Shown: positions 7,990 through 16,326 of the stretch, one piece after another | How positions within the stretch are numbered: position 1 is the first letter of the stretch | Layout: the number at the start of each line of letters is the position of its first letter | NCBI GenBank assembly: GCA_020029615.1 | Contig: JAIBJO010000006.1 | Location: forward strand, 1-45,055 | DNA: 45,055 nucleotides | Direction of reading: 5' to 3' | Origin: Actinomycetota bacterium | Lineage (GTDB): Bacteria; Actinomycetota; Thermoleophilia; Gaiellales; Gaiellaceae | Notes under the pieces: generated by a model | What the model was told of the DNA's origin: nothing | Seen by the model: only the letters and a program-made list of their open reading frames with translations | Databases searched by the model: none | Made by a program: the position numbers and the translations under genes

Positions 7990-9516
7990 ATGATCCTCGA
8001 GAACGGCGTCGTCCGCACGATGGATCCGTCACTGCCGAAAGCGAGGGCGCTCGCAATCGCAGGAGATCGCGTGGCGGGCGGGGTCGGCGTCCACGAGACG
8101 GCGCTCCCGAGCCCCGAGGTCGTCGACCTCGGGAAACGCTGCGTGATCCCCGGCTTCACGGACTCGCACGTTCACTTCCCGAGCTGGTCGCTCGGGCGGC
8201 GCGACGTCCCGCTCGATGGTGTGACAGCACTCGGCGATGCGCTCGAGCGGGTGCGCGCGCATCCGCGGCAGGGGACGTGGATCCGTGGGTACGGCTGGCG
8301 CTCCGCGGAGTGGGATGAACAGCCGACCGTGGCGGCCCTCGACGAGGTCACGGGCGCCACCCCTGCGCTGCTGTTCTCGAAGGACTACCACTCCGCCTGG
8401 CTGAACTCGGCGGCGCTCGCTCACGCAGACGGAGACCTCGACGTCGCGGGCGGCGTCGTCGAGCGTGACGCGTCGGGGCAGCCGAGCGGGATCCTCCGCG
8501 AGGAGTCGGCCTGGCAGTTCCGCGCGCGCTACGCGATGCCCGGCGAGAGCGAGTTCGTCGAAGCCACGCGTGAGGGCCTGCGGGTCGCCGCCAGCCGCGG
8601 CGTCGTCGCGATCCACGACAAGGACGGCTGGCTCGGCGCGCCGGGGATATTCCAGCGCGTCCGCGAGCGCTATGGCCTCACGCTCCGCGTCTGGCAGTCG
8701 ATCCCGTACGAGCGCCTACGGGAGCTCAGCGCGCTCGGCATCCACTCCGGGATCGGCGACGACTTCCTTCGCGTCGGCTATCTCAAGGCGTTCATGGACG
8801 GGACTCTCGGCTCGCAGACCGCCTGGATGCTCGACGGCTCGGGCGTCGTGATCACGAGCGGCGCCGAGCTCGCCGAGGTGATCCGCGAGGGCGCGCAGCT
8901 GGGCTGGCCCTTCAGCGTGCACGCCATCGGCGACCGTGCGAACCGCGAGGCACTCGACGCGTTCGAGTCCACGCGTGAGGTATGGGCACCGCTCGGGCTG
9001 CGCCAGCGCGTCGAGCATGCGCAGTGCCTGGCACCGGAGGACCTTGGCCGGTTCGCCACGCTCGGAGTCGCATGCTCCGTCCAGTTCAGCCACGCGCCCT
9101 CGGATCGCGACCTCGCAGAGCGCTTCTGGCCCGAGCAGGTCGACGGCTCGTACGCCTTCCGCTCCCTCTGGGAGTCGGGCGCGCTCGTCGCGAACGGCTC
9201 CGACGCTCCCGTCGAAGAGCTCGATCCGCTCGCGGGGATCCGTGCGGGCGTCCTGCGGACGATCGACGACCGGCCGGCCTGGCACCCCGAGCAGTGCATG
9301 ACGGTCGAAGAGGCGCTCGTGGCGAGCACGGTCAACCCGGCCTGGCTCTCGGGAGACGAGCGCCGCCGCGGGAAGCTCCTTCCCGGCTACCTCGCCGATC
9401 TCGTCGTGCTCTCGCGCGACCCACTCGAGTGCCCGCCCGACGAGCTGGAGTCGGTCGAGGTGGTCGCGACGATGGTCGGCGGCCGCTGGGTGCACAACCC
9501 GCCTCCCTGGGACTGA
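7990..9516 (+). CDS. Amidohydrolase family protein (YtcJ-like, amidohydrolase 3)
   Basis: A 508-residue metal-dependent hydrolase. The N-terminal beta-sandwich (MILENGVVRTMD) is followed by the first metal motif CVIPGFTDSHVHFPSW. SVHAIGDRAN and RVEHAQCL give the barrel His ligands, and VANGSDAPVEELDPLAGI carries the catalytic Asp. The C-terminus returns to the sandwich domain (KLLPGYLADLVVLSRDPL). YtcJ-like enzymes act on amides or formamides, and substrates are seldom known. Its TGA overlaps the ATG of the methyltransferase by one base, so the two are co-transcribed. Confidence 0.88.
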   Translation: MILENGVVRTMDPSLPKARALAIAGDRVAGGVGVHETALPSPEVVDLGKRCVIPGFTDSHVHFPSWSLGRRDVPLDGVTALGDALERVRAHPRQGTWIRGYGWRSAEWDEQPTVAALDEVTGATPALLFSKDYHSAWLNSAALAHADGDLDVAGGVVERDASGQPSGILREESAWQFRARYAMPGESEFVEATREGLRVAASRGVVAIHDKDGWLGAPGIFQRVRERYGLTLRVWQSIPYERLRELSALGIHSGIGDDFLRVGYLKAFMDGTLGSQTAWMLDGSGVVITSGAELAEVIREGAQLGWPFSVHAIGDRANREALDAFESTREVWAPLGLRQRVEHAQCLAPEDLGRFATLGVACSVQFSHAPSDRDLAERFWPEQVDGSYAFRSLWESGALVANGSDAPVEELDPLAGIRAGVLRTIDDRPAWHPEQCMTVEEALVASTVNPAWLSGDERRRGKLLPGYLADLVVLSRDPLECPPDELESVEVVATMVGGRWVHNPPPWD

Positions 9517-10319
9517 TGCGACCGCGCGTCGAGCGTTCGGTGGGACGGCAGTTCTTCGGCCTGGATCCACAGACCTACGACGCCGTGCGGCCGGGCCACG
9601 CGGAGGAGGTCTACGACATCCTCCGCGAGCGCTGCGAGGTGCAGCCAGGATCAACCGTGCTCGAGGTCTGCCCGGGCACGGGCCAGGCGACCCGGCGACT
9701 CCTCGATCTCGGGGCCGACCCCCTGGTCGCGATCGAGCCCGATCCCGCACTGGCCGAGTTCCTGCGCGGTTCACTCGGCGATCGCGTGGAAGTGCGCGAG
9801 AGCGCGCTCGAGGACGTGGAGCTCGAGCCCAACTGGTACGACCTCACCGCGGCTGCGTCGTCGTTCCACTGGGTCGAGGAGGACGTCGGGCTCCAGGCCC
9901 TCCAGGACGCCCTTCGGCCTGGCGGCTGGATCGCGCTCTGGTGGACGTTGTTCGGAGACGAGGCGCGGCCCGACCCGTTTCGCCTGGCGGTGGACCCGCT
10001 CTTCGAGGACGTGCCGCACGGGCCGTCGGGGCCGTTCGAGGGACGGCCGAGCTTCGCCCGCGACGCAGAGCTTCGCTTGGCCGCGCTCGTGAGAGCCGGC
10101 TTCGAGGACATCGAGTTCAAAGAGATGTCGTGGGAACAGACGTGGACCACGGAAGGAATCCGGGGCCTCTACTCGACGTTCGCGCCGCTCAGCGCGCTCG
10201 AGCCGGATCGTCGTGAGGAGCTACTCGACTCCGTCGCGCGGATCGCTGACAACGAGTTCGGCGGACGCGTCGAGAAGCCGCTCGTCACCTCGCTCTACAC
10301 GGCGAGGAAGCCCACATAG
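9516..10319 (+). CDS. Class I SAM-dependent methyltransferase
   Basis: A 267-residue methyltransferase. The SAM-binding motif I is VLEVCPGTGQATRRLLDLG near residue 48, followed by VAIEPDPALAEFLR for the acidic strand-2 loop, and ASSFHWVEE with LRPGGWIALWW later. This layout is typical of UbiE/COQ5-related small-molecule methyltransferases. The ATG at 9516 overlaps the upstream stop (TGATG), fixing the start by translational coupling. The substrate is unknown. Confidence 0.87.
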   Translation: MRPRVERSVGRQFFGLDPQTYDAVRPGHAEEVYDILRERCEVQPGSTVLEVCPGTGQATRRLLDLGADPLVAIEPDPALAEFLRGSLGDRVEVRESALEDVELEPNWYDLTAAASSFHWVEEDVGLQALQDALRPGGWIALWWTLFGDEARPDPFRLAVDPLFEDVPHGPSGPFEGRPSFARDAELRLAALVRAGFEDIEFKEMSWEQTWTTEGIRGLYSTFAPLSALEPDRREELLDSVARIADNEFGGRVEKPLVTSLYTARKPT

Positions 10320-10331
10320 ACCGACGACTCG

Positions 10332-10337
10332 TACAAT
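10332..10337 (+). promoter_or_regulatory. -10 box TACAAT, probable leaderless promoter
   Basis: TACAAT, a near-consensus -10, ends 6 nt before GTG 10344 of the HxlR gene. No ribosome-binding site separates them. Confidence 0.6.
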
Positions 10338-10343
10338 CAGCTC

Positions 10344-10697
10344 GTGGCCACCCGCACGATGCTGCCCGTCCACGAGGCGCCGACCTGCTCGGTGGCCGGT
10401 GCTGCCGAGATCGTCGGCTCGAAATGGACGGTGCTCATCGTCCACGACCTCTCCGAGGGCCCGCGCCGGTTCACGGAGCTCGAGCGCTCGTGCGCCGGGA
10501 TCAGCCCGCGAACGCTAGCGGAGCGCCTACGCTGGCTCGAGGCCGAGGACATCGTCGCCCGTGAGAGCTATCCGGAGTCACCCCCGCGCGTGGAGTACGC
10601 GCTCACGGCGAAGGGTCGTGCGCTCCTGCCCGTCGTGCACGAGATGCGCCGCTTCGGCCACGAGTGGCTCGGCTGCGGCGTCCACGACACGCTGTAG
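10344..10697 (+). CDS. HxlR-family winged-helix transcriptional regulator
   Basis: A 117-residue regulator. The HxlR core is complete: an N-terminal Cys (PTCSVAGAAEIVG), SKWTVLIVHDLSEGPRRFTELER, the recognition region GISPRTLAERLRWLEAEDIVARE, and the wing and C-terminus VEYALTAKGRALLPVVHEM. HxlR proteins often sense aldehydes or redox state through the N-terminal Cys. The GTG start follows a -10 box by 6 nt. It may control the neighbouring amidohydrolase/methyltransferase or the VOC gene; the target is inferred only from proximity. Confidence 0.9.
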   Translation: MATRTMLPVHEAPTCSVAGAAEIVGSKWTVLIVHDLSEGPRRFTELERSCAGISPRTLAERLRWLEAEDIVARESYPESPPRVEYALTAKGRALLPVVHEMRRFGHEWLGCGVHDTL

Positions 10698-10717
10698 GGG
10701 CGAGGCTCGCCTCGCCC
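10695..10717. repeat. Small palindromic element, copy 2, likely terminator of the HxlR gene
   Basis: TAGGGGCGAGG starts at the HxlR stop codon and forms a perfect 8-bp stem, GGGCGAGG (10698-10705) with CCTCGCCC (10710-10717), loop CTCG. It lies between convergent genes. It shares its lead-in with the element at 7514-7535. Confidence 0.55.
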
Positions 10718-10787
10718 GCGCGAGGCGAACTGCGCCAGCCGGCCGATCCCCTACGACGCGCCGGTGATGACGGCACGCGGAGCCTCG

Positions 10788-11213
10788 CTAGTCGGCAAGA
10801 CCCCGCTCGCGCAGCTCCGCACGCGCGCGCTCGGACTTCTCGAGCCCCTCGAGCCCCATGCCCTGGAGCACGCGATCGGCCTTCGTGAACTGGACTTCGC
10901 GGTAGTCGACGACCTGCCACTGGTTGCCCCAAGGGTCGAGAAAGTCGTGGCCGCCGACCATCTGCGCTCCGGCGTCACGTGCCCTCCGCACGACCTCGGC
11001 CTGATCGTCCACGACGAGACCGTAGTGCCCCGCGGCAACCGGCTGCGACACCTGCTCGAGCGCGAGGAACTGGTCCCCCATGTCGACGAAGGCCATGCCG
11101 CCGCTCCGCCCGCGAAGCTCCAGGCGATCGACGATGCGTCGGAGGAAGGCGACCATCCCGTCGATCTCCCCCACCTGGACGGCAACGTGGTTGATCCCGA
11201 CGAGCCTGGCCAC
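10788..11213 (-). CDS. VOC family protein
   Basis: A 141-residue VOC protein: VGINHVAVQVGEIDGMVAFLRR at the N-terminus (His ligand position), GGMAFVDMGDQFLALEQV in the middle and DPWGNQWQVVDY near the end. A charged helical tail (EGLEKSERARAELRERG) follows the domain. It starts with GTG at 11213 and has TAGTCT 6 nt upstream and no SD, so it is likely leaderless. Enzymatic function is unknown. Confidence 0.82.
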   Translation of the reverse strand: MARLVGINHVAVQVGEIDGMVAFLRRIVDRLELRGRSGGMAFVDMGDQFLALEQVSQPVAAGHYGLVVDDQAEVVRRARDAGAQMVGGHDFLDPWGNQWQVVDYREVQFTKADRVLQGMGLEGLEKSERARAELRERGLAD

Positions 11214-11219
11214 GCGGCC

Positions 11220-11225
11220 AGACTA
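11220..11225 (-). promoter_or_regulatory. -10 box TAGTCT, probable leaderless promoter
   Basis: On the minus strand TAGTCT ends 6 nt before the GTG (11213) of the VOC gene, with no SD between. Confidence 0.5.
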
Positions 11226-11270
11226 GCCAGGTCCCGGGTCTGACTCCAGGACATGGCTCGAACGGGCAGG

Positions 11271-12491
11271 CTAGGGGACAGGCTCTGCCCACACACCAGC
11301 GAGCTCGACGATGGTCGCGGCCGCGGCGGCCATGTCCTGGACGCTCGCCCACTCGCGCACGGAGTGGTACTCCTGACCGCCGGTGAAGAGGTTCGGTGTC
11401 GGCAGTCCCTGGGCCGAGAGCACTGCGCCGTCCGTCCCACCTCGCGAGATCTCGAGGCTGGGCTCGACGCCGGCGCGGCGAATCGCCTCGAGCGCGGCGT
11501 CGACGACGCGCTGGTTCTCCTCGATGAAGGGTCGCATGTTGCGATATGAGGTCAGCTCCTCGATGTCGATGTGCGCGCGCGGCTCACGCTCGACGACCGC
11601 GCGTGCAAGCTCGCGCAGAAGGCTCATGTGCTGCTCGAGGAGCTTGTCGTCGTGGTCGCGGGCGATGAAGTCGACGGTCGCCTCCTCGGAGCTCCCGCTG
11701 ATGCGGCTCGGATGGACGAATCCCTCGCGGCCGTCGGTGGTCTCCGGCGACAGCCGGTCCTGCGGGAGCGAGTGCACCAGCTCCGATGCGAGTTTGACGG
11801 CATTGATCAGCTTCCCCTTCGCGTACCCGGGATGGACCGAGAGCCCACGGATGGTGACCCGCATCGACCTGGCGGAGAAGGTCTCGATCTCGAGCTCGCC
11901 GAGGCCCGAGCCGTCGAGTGTGTAAGCGGCGTCCGCCCCGAACGCATCGAGGTCGAAGTCCTCGGCGCCGCGCCCGACCTCCTCGTCGACGGTGAACGCG
12001 ACACGGATCGGCGCATGGGGCCGCTCGGGATGTCGAGCGAGGTAGGCGACCGCGGCCATGATCTCGGCGATCCCGGCCTTGTCGTCCGCGCCGAGCAGCG
12101 TCGTCCCGTCGCTGGTGACGATGTCGTGCCCCAACCGCTCCGCAAGCTCCGGCAGCTGCCCGGGGTCGAGCACCTGACGCGGATCTCCCGGAAGCTCGAT
12201 GGGCATGCCCTCCCAGCTCTCGTGGACGATGGGCACGACGCCCGCCCCGGCGACCTCGGGAGTCGTGTCCACATGCGCGATGAGGCCCACGACCGGTGCG
12301 TCCACCGTCCCGGGCAAGCTCGCGAAGACCGTCGCGCTGCCGGTCAGCGCCGTGTCCACGAGACCGATGTCGCGCAGCTCCTCCACGAGCATCCGCGACA
12401 GGTCGAGTTGCCGGTCCGTGCTCGGGCGTTGTGCGACGCCGTACTCGGCCTGCGTGTCCACGCGGACGTAGCGCAGGAACCGCTCGAGCAC
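11271..12491 (-). CDS. pepT: Peptidase T (tripeptide aminopeptidase)
   Basis: M20B zinc aminopeptidase that releases the N-terminal residue of tripeptides in the cytoplasm. Visible are LERFLRYVRVDTQ at the start, LIAHVDTTPE for the first metal His and its Asp, LLGADDKAGIAEIMAAVAYL for the bridging Asp, FTVDEEVGRGAEDFD with the catalytic/ligand Glu pair, and a C-terminal SRGGTDGAVLSAQGLPTPNLFTGGQEYHSVREWASV. The chosen GTG at 12491 gives 406 residues, matching the 408 of E. coli PepT. A TTG at 12545 would overlap the upstream M20 gene and add 18 residues. Probably co-transcribed with that gene. Confidence 0.88.
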   Translation of the reverse strand: MLERFLRYVRVDTQAEYGVAQRPSTDRQLDLSRMLVEELRDIGLVDTALTGSATVFASLPGTVDAPVVGLIAHVDTTPEVAGAGVVPIVHESWEGMPIELPGDPRQVLDPGQLPELAERLGHDIVTSDGTTLLGADDKAGIAEIMAAVAYLARHPERPHAPIRVAFTVDEEVGRGAEDFDLDAFGADAAYTLDGSGLGELEIETFSARSMRVTIRGLSVHPGYAKGKLINAVKLASELVHSLPQDRLSPETTDGREGFVHPSRISGSSEEATVDFIARDHDDKLLEQHMSLLRELARAVVEREPRAHIDIEELTSYRNMRPFIEENQRVVDAALEAIRRAGVEPSLEISRGGTDGAVLSAQGLPTPNLFTGGQEYHSVREWASVQDMAAAAATIVELAGVWAEPVP

Positions 12492-12534
12492 GTCGTCGAC
12501 GAGCTCCTCGGCGAGCGGGCAGGAGAAGGCTGCT

Positions 12535-13878
12535 CTAGTCGCCAAGCTCGCCGAGCCGGATGAAGACCTCGCGCATGGTGGCGACGCCGACCTCGAGCGC
12601 GCTCTCGGGAATGTTCTCGTTCGGGGCGTGCACGTTGCACTCGCTCTCGATGCCGAACCCGGTGGCGAGCGTCGGGAGCCCGCGATCGACGAGCGCTGCG
12701 TAGATCGGCAGGGTGCCCCCCGTTCGGACGAGAAGCGGCCGCGCACCGACGACGTGCTCGAACGCGTCCGCGGCGAGGCGGAGCGCAGAGGCGTCGGTCG
12801 GCGTCAGCGCCGGGCGCGCGCTGTTCTTGAGGGTGATCTCGAGCTCGGCGCTCTCGGGCAGCCCCTCGCGAAGGAGCCGTTCGAACGCGGCACGGATCCT
12901 GTCGGGATCCTGACCGGGCGCAAGGCGGATCGACACGTTCGCCCGCGCCTCGACCGGGAGAACGGTCTTGACGAGATCCGGAGAGCCGCTCGCGATCCCG
13001 TTTACGTCGAGGGAGGTGTCGGCGAACGTGCGGTGGTAGAAGTCGTCCGCCGCGCCCTGGGCGATCGGGGTCGCTCCCTGATGGGCGAGCTGCTCCGCCC
13101 CCGAGGGCAACTGCGCCCAGGCGTCGAGCTCTTCGTCGGACGGCGACGCCGTTCCCGCTCTCAGCTCGTCGGGTAGCCGGCCGTCCGCGCGCGGAACGAC
13201 GTTCGCGAGCGCCGACATCAGCGCGTGCGTGGCGTTGAGGGCTGCGGCGCCGAACATGCCCGAGTGCATGTCGGTCGTCCCGGTGCGGACGCGGAGGTGG
13301 AAGTAGAGCATTCCGCGTACGCCGACGTAGAACATCGGCTGCCCGGGCCGCACCATTGCGCCGTCGAGAATGAGCGCGACGTCCGCGCGTCCCCGGTCGC
13401 GCTCGACCCACTCCACGATCGAGGTACCACCGATCTCCTCCTCGCCGTCGAAGGCGAAGCGCACGTTGACGGGGAGAGCCCCTTCTGCTGCGAGCTGCCG
13501 GACGGCCTCGACGAGCAGAAACAGGTTCCCCTTGTCGTCGGCGACGCCACGCGCGTAGAGGCGACCGTCCCGCTGGGTGAGCTCGAAGGGCGGGGACTCC
13601 CAGAGGTCGAGCGGGTCCGGCGGTTGGACGTCGAAGTGCGCGTAGCAGAGGACAGTCGGCGCGGACTCCGGGTGCTCGGACGCGGTGACCTCTCCGATCA
13701 CGAGCGGCCTCGCACCCCAGGGGACGAGCTCGGCGGTTCCTCCCGCCGCTCGAATTCGGTCGGCGACCCAGGCCGCAGCCGTCTCGACGTCGGCGGCGTG
13801 CGTGGCGTCCGCGCTCACGGACGGGATCGCGACGAACTCGGCGAGCTGATCGCGAAATGCGGCGGACGGCGCCATCAC
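12535..13878 (-). CDS. M20-family dipeptidase/metallopeptidase
   Basis: A 447-residue zinc hydrolase of the carnosinase/DapE-like M20 group. LCYAHFDVQPPDPLDLWESPPF carries the first His and Asp. GRLYARGVADDKGNLFLLVEA carries the bridging Asp, and FAFDGEEEIGGTSIVEW the catalytic and ligand Glu pair. The dimerisation lid follows (GVRGMLYFHLRV, TDMHSGMFG), with the closing HAPNENIPESAL at the C-terminus. It likely cleaves dipeptides, with the product pool shared with PepT downstream. Start: GTG 13878 has TAGACT 7 nt upstream; ATG 13875 is the alternative. Confidence 0.88.
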   Translation of the reverse strand: MMAPSAAFRDQLAEFVAIPSVSADATHAADVETAAAWVADRIRAAGGTAELVPWGARPLVIGEVTASEHPESAPTVLCYAHFDVQPPDPLDLWESPPFELTQRDGRLYARGVADDKGNLFLLVEAVRQLAAEGALPVNVRFAFDGEEEIGGTSIVEWVERDRGRADVALILDGAMVRPGQPMFYVGVRGMLYFHLRVRTGTTDMHSGMFGAAALNATHALMSALANVVPRADGRLPDELRAGTASPSDEELDAWAQLPSGAEQLAHQGATPIAQGAADDFYHRTFADTSLDVNGIASGSPDLVKTVLPVEARANVSIRLAPGQDPDRIRAAFERLLREGLPESAELEITLKNSARPALTPTDASALRLAADAFEHVVGARPLLVRTGGTLPIYAALVDRGLPTLATGFGIESECNVHAPNENIPESALEVGVATMREVFIRLGELGD

Positions 13879-13885
13879 GGCCGCG

Positions 13886-13891
13886 AGTCTA
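13886..13891 (-). promoter_or_regulatory. -10 box TAGACT, probable leaderless promoter
   Basis: TAGACT on the minus strand ends 7 nt before GTG 13878 of the M20 peptidase. The same hexamer precedes the lemA and glcD-like genes. Confidence 0.55.
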
Positions 13892-13972
13892 CGGATGGTC
13901 GCTGGGCGCGCGGGCCGGTAAGCGTCCAGAGACGGGCGTGGTTCAGCCGCACATCAGCCGGTGGAGAGCGAA

Positions 13973-14002
13973 CGGCGAGGCGAGACGCTGAACGCCTCGC
14001 CG
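13973..14002. terminator. Hairpin downstream of the sigma factor gene
   Basis: CGGCGAGGCG (13973-13982) pairs over 10 bp with CGCCTCGCCG (13993-14002), with a 10-nt loop. It lies 27 nt past the sigma gene stop on the minus strand. There is no T-run, so it is a terminator-like stem only. Confidence 0.5.
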
Positions 14003-14028
14003 TCCCGCGCTGGGGCGGGGCGAGCCGG

Positions 14029-15111
14029 CTACGCGACGTCGCGCACGCGTTGGGCGTCCGCGAGCGCACGGAGCTTCTTCAGGCCCTGGTGCTCTATCTG
14101 TCTGATGCGCTCGCGCGTGACGTTGAAGGCTCGGCCGACCTCGTCGAGCGTACGCGGCTGCTGGCCGTCGAGCCCGTAGCGGAGCTCGAGCACACGCCGC
14201 TCGCGCTCGGAGAGCGCGCCAAGGATGGTGCGCAGGGCCTCGCGCTGGAGCGTGGTCTCGGCGAGCTCCTCGGGAAGAGGCGCGGTCTCGTCCGCGAGGA
14301 AATGACCGAACTCGGACTCGTCGTCGTCGCCGACGGGCTTCTCGAGGGAGACGGGGACCTGAGCGCTGCGGCGTATCTGCTCGACTTCGTCCGTGCTCAT
14401 GTCGAGGTCGCGCGCTATCTCCTCGGTCGTCGGCTCGCGGCCACGCTCGGCGCGAAGCTTGCGCTCGGAGCGGAGGATCCGGTTCAGCTTCTCGACGACG
14501 TGGACGGGCATGCGAATCGTGCGCCCCTTGTCGGCGATCGCTCGCGCCACCGCCTGGCGGATCCACCACGTCGCGTAAGTCGAGAACTTGAATCCCTTCC
14601 GGTAGTCGAACTTCTCAGCCGCGCGAACGAGCCCGATGGTGCCCTCCTGGATGAGGTCGAGGAACGGCAGGCCCTGGTTCCGGTAGCGCTTCGCGATCGA
14701 GACGACGAGTCGGAGGTTCGCCTCTACCATTGCCTGCTTCGCCCCGTGGTCTCCGCGCTCGATGCGCTTCGCGAGCTCGACCTCCTGCGCCGCGGTCAGG
14801 AGCGGAACACGCCCTATGTCCTTGAGGAAGAGCTGGAGAGCGTCGGTCGTGATCTCCGTCTCGGGCTCGACCTCCGGCTCCGCCCCGTCATCCGCCGCGA
14901 CGACGGCGATCCGCGCCTCCTCGAGAGCGGCGTAGAACTCGTCCATCTGGGACGGCTCGAGCTCGAGCTCGTCGAGGGCGAGCGCAACCTCGTCCGCGTC
15001 GAGGCTGCCGGTGCGATAGCCGCTCTCGAGCAGCCGCTGAGCCTCGTCAGTCGCGAGAACATCCTCGATCGAAGTCCGAGTGGTCGCGCCCTTTGATTCT
15101 CCTGCGGCCAG
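14029..15111 (-). CDS. sigA: Primary sigma-70 factor (RpoD/SigA type)
   Basis: RNA polymerase primary sigma factor, 360 residues from the proposed start. A short region-1.1-like helix set ([20 protein letters not shown]) precedes region 1.2 ([21 protein letters not shown]). Region 2 has [40 protein letters not shown] and [20 protein letters not shown], the -10-recognition signature of primary factors. Region 3 is [12 protein letters not shown]. Region 4 ends with [21 protein letters not shown] for -35 contact. The first ATG in frame (14946) would cut off region 1.1, and no ATG, GTG or TTG lies between it and the upstream stop. A CTG at 15111 with AAGGGGGG 5 nt before it is the best start. Confidence 0.93.
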   Translation of the reverse strand: MAAGESKGATTRTSIEDVLATDEAQRLLESGYRTGSLDADEVALALDELELEPSQMDEFYAALEEARIAVVAADDGAEPEVEPETEITTDALQLFLKDIGRVPLLTAAQEVELAKRIERGDHGAKQAMVEANLRLVVSIAKRYRNQGLPFLDLIQEGTIGLVRAAEKFDYRKGFKFSTYATWWIRQAVARAIADKGRTIRMPVHVVEKLNRILRSERKLRAERGREPTTEEIARDLDMSTDEVEQIRRSAQVPVSLEKPVGDDDESEFGHFLADETAPLPEELAETTLQREALRTILGALSERERRVLELRYGLDGQQPRTLDEVGRAFNVTRERIRQIEHQGLKKLRALADAQRVRDVA

Positions 15112-15116
15112 AGCAA

Positions 15117-15124
15117 CCCCCCTT
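15117..15124 (-). promoter_or_regulatory. Shine-Dalgarno that supports a CTG start of the sigma factor
   Basis: On the minus strand AAGGGGGG (15124-15117) is followed by TTGCT and then CTG (15111-15109), in frame with the sigma protein. The reading continues L-A-A-G-E-S-K-G into conserved region 1.1 text. Confidence 0.55.
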
Positions 15125-15310
15125 CGCGACGGCGGTCACACGGTAGTCACAGCGGTGGCTGGCGTCAAAGACGCGCCCCGGACGATGGTCAGGACCCGGC
15201 CAGGCCGATCGTCTCGACGTGGAGACGATGAGCTGCTTCCGTCAGAGCCGGCACTCGTCGTTCCGACGAGTGGAGAGCGAGCGGAGGCGGCCAGAGCCGT
15301 TGTGCCTTGC

Positions 15311-16282
15311 TCAACCGCGGGCGCGGCGGATCGTCTCGAGGTAGCGCGCGGCCTCGCGCGCCAGCGGCGATCCCGGTTGCGTGCGGGCCGCGAGCCGGAA
15401 CTGGCGCTGCGCGGCCTCGACGCGACCCGTCCAGAGCAGGAGGACGCCGAGGTGGAACCGCACCGACGGCTCGTTCGGATACGTCCGGGTCAGGGGCCCG
15501 AGCCGGCCGAAGGCACGCTCCGGCGCGTCCTTGTCGAACCTGCCGACCGCATCGGCAACCTTCGCTTCGACCTCGTCCGGGAAGCGACGCGCCGCAGACG
15601 TGAACATCTTCGACGCCGACACCGGGCGCCCGACGCGCTGGAGCCCGACCCCGTAGAGCAGTTGCTCACGGACCCCGCCCTGCGCGGCGGCGCGCCGTAG
15701 CGCATCGAGCTGCTGCGCCGCCGGAAGCCGCGTGACAGCCGCCGAGGCGGCGAACGACGGGATGAAGGCCGGCAGGCCGCGGGGCAGCTGCGGATGGAGC
15801 AGGTTGCCGGCGACGATCGCGTACGGGGTGTCGGGCCCCGCCTCGTTGGTCGCCCGCCACGCGGCCACCGGATCGCCCTCGTTGGCCCACAACCGCGCCA
15901 GGCCGAGATGGAGCTGGACGACCGGGCTCTCCGGATAGAGCTTGGCGAGTTGCTCGAGCCGGTCGAGCGAGCCTTCGGGCCAGGACGCGAGAGCCGTACC
16001 CACCTTCGCCTCGAGCGAGTCGTGCTGCGCGAAGAACGCAGCAGCCGCCTCCGTGTCGGCGCGCTGGTACGCCACGACCCCACGGGCCAAGTCCTCCGCC
16101 TCCCGGTCCGATCGGAACCCGAGCGCGAAGGAGAGCGGAGGCCTCCCCTTGCGCAGCTCGGGCGTCACGGCGGTCGCCGTGGCGGAGTCTCCGTCCGCCG
16201 ACACGACGGCTGCGGCGACCACCGCCACTGCTGCCGCGGCGACGAGCGCGACGAGGAGAGCGATGCGACCCCGCGGGCTCAC
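15311..16282 (-). CDS. Exported/membrane-anchored TPR protein
   Basis: A 323-residue protein with one N-terminal hydrophobic segment (residues 8-28, Ala/Val-rich), acting as a signal or anchor. The body is helical with TPR-like repeats: LEQLAKLYPESPVVQLHLGLARLW, ASKMFTSAARRFPDEVEAKVA, GPLTRTYPNEPSVRFHLGVLLLW and AAQRQFRLAARTQPGSPLAREA. TPR arrays bind partner proteins; the partner is unknown. The GTG at 16282 has TATCGT 6 nt upstream and no SD. It diverges from the moeZ-like gene across only 44 bp. Confidence 0.78.
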   Translation of the reverse strand: MSPRGRIALLVALVAAAAVAVVAAAVVSADGDSATATAVTPELRKGRPPLSFALGFRSDREAEDLARGVVAYQRADTEAAAAFFAQHDSLEAKVGTALASWPEGSLDRLEQLAKLYPESPVVQLHLGLARLWANEGDPVAAWRATNEAGPDTPYAIVAGNLLHPQLPRGLPAFIPSFAASAAVTRLPAAQQLDALRRAAAQGGVREQLLYGVGLQRVGRPVSASKMFTSAARRFPDEVEAKVADAVGRFDKDAPERAFGRLGPLTRTYPNEPSVRFHLGVLLLWTGRVEAAQRQFRLAARTQPGSPLAREAARYLETIRRARG

Positions 16283-16288
16283 CGTGCG

Positions 16289-16294
16289 ACGATA
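16289..16294 (-). promoter_or_regulatory. -10 box TATCGT, probable leaderless promoter
   Basis: TATCGT on the minus strand ends 6 nt before GTG 16282 of the TPR gene. Confidence 0.45.
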
Positions 16295-16310
16295 GCCGTG
16301 GGCATGCCGC

Positions 16311-16316
16311 TATAGT
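16311..16316 (+). promoter_or_regulatory. -10 box TATAGT, near-leaderless promoter of the cysteine operon
   Basis: TATAGT ends 10 nt before ATG 16327, so the predicted leader is about 2-4 nt. No clear -35 is seen; the divergent TPR promoter overlaps this region. Confidence 0.5.
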
Positions 16317-16326
16317 TCGGAAAGTA

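Noticed and set aside
8982-9515. Extension of the methyltransferase frame upstream into the amidohydrolase gene
   Set aside because: The extension is Arg-rich shadow sequence; the ATG at 9516 with TGATG overlap starts the real protein.
13225-15096. Long plus-strand open frame (about 620 codons) opposite the M20 peptidase and sigma factor genes
   Set aside because: It is the antisense shadow of two well-conserved minus-strand genes; its translation is Arg/Glu/Val-rich without family motifs.
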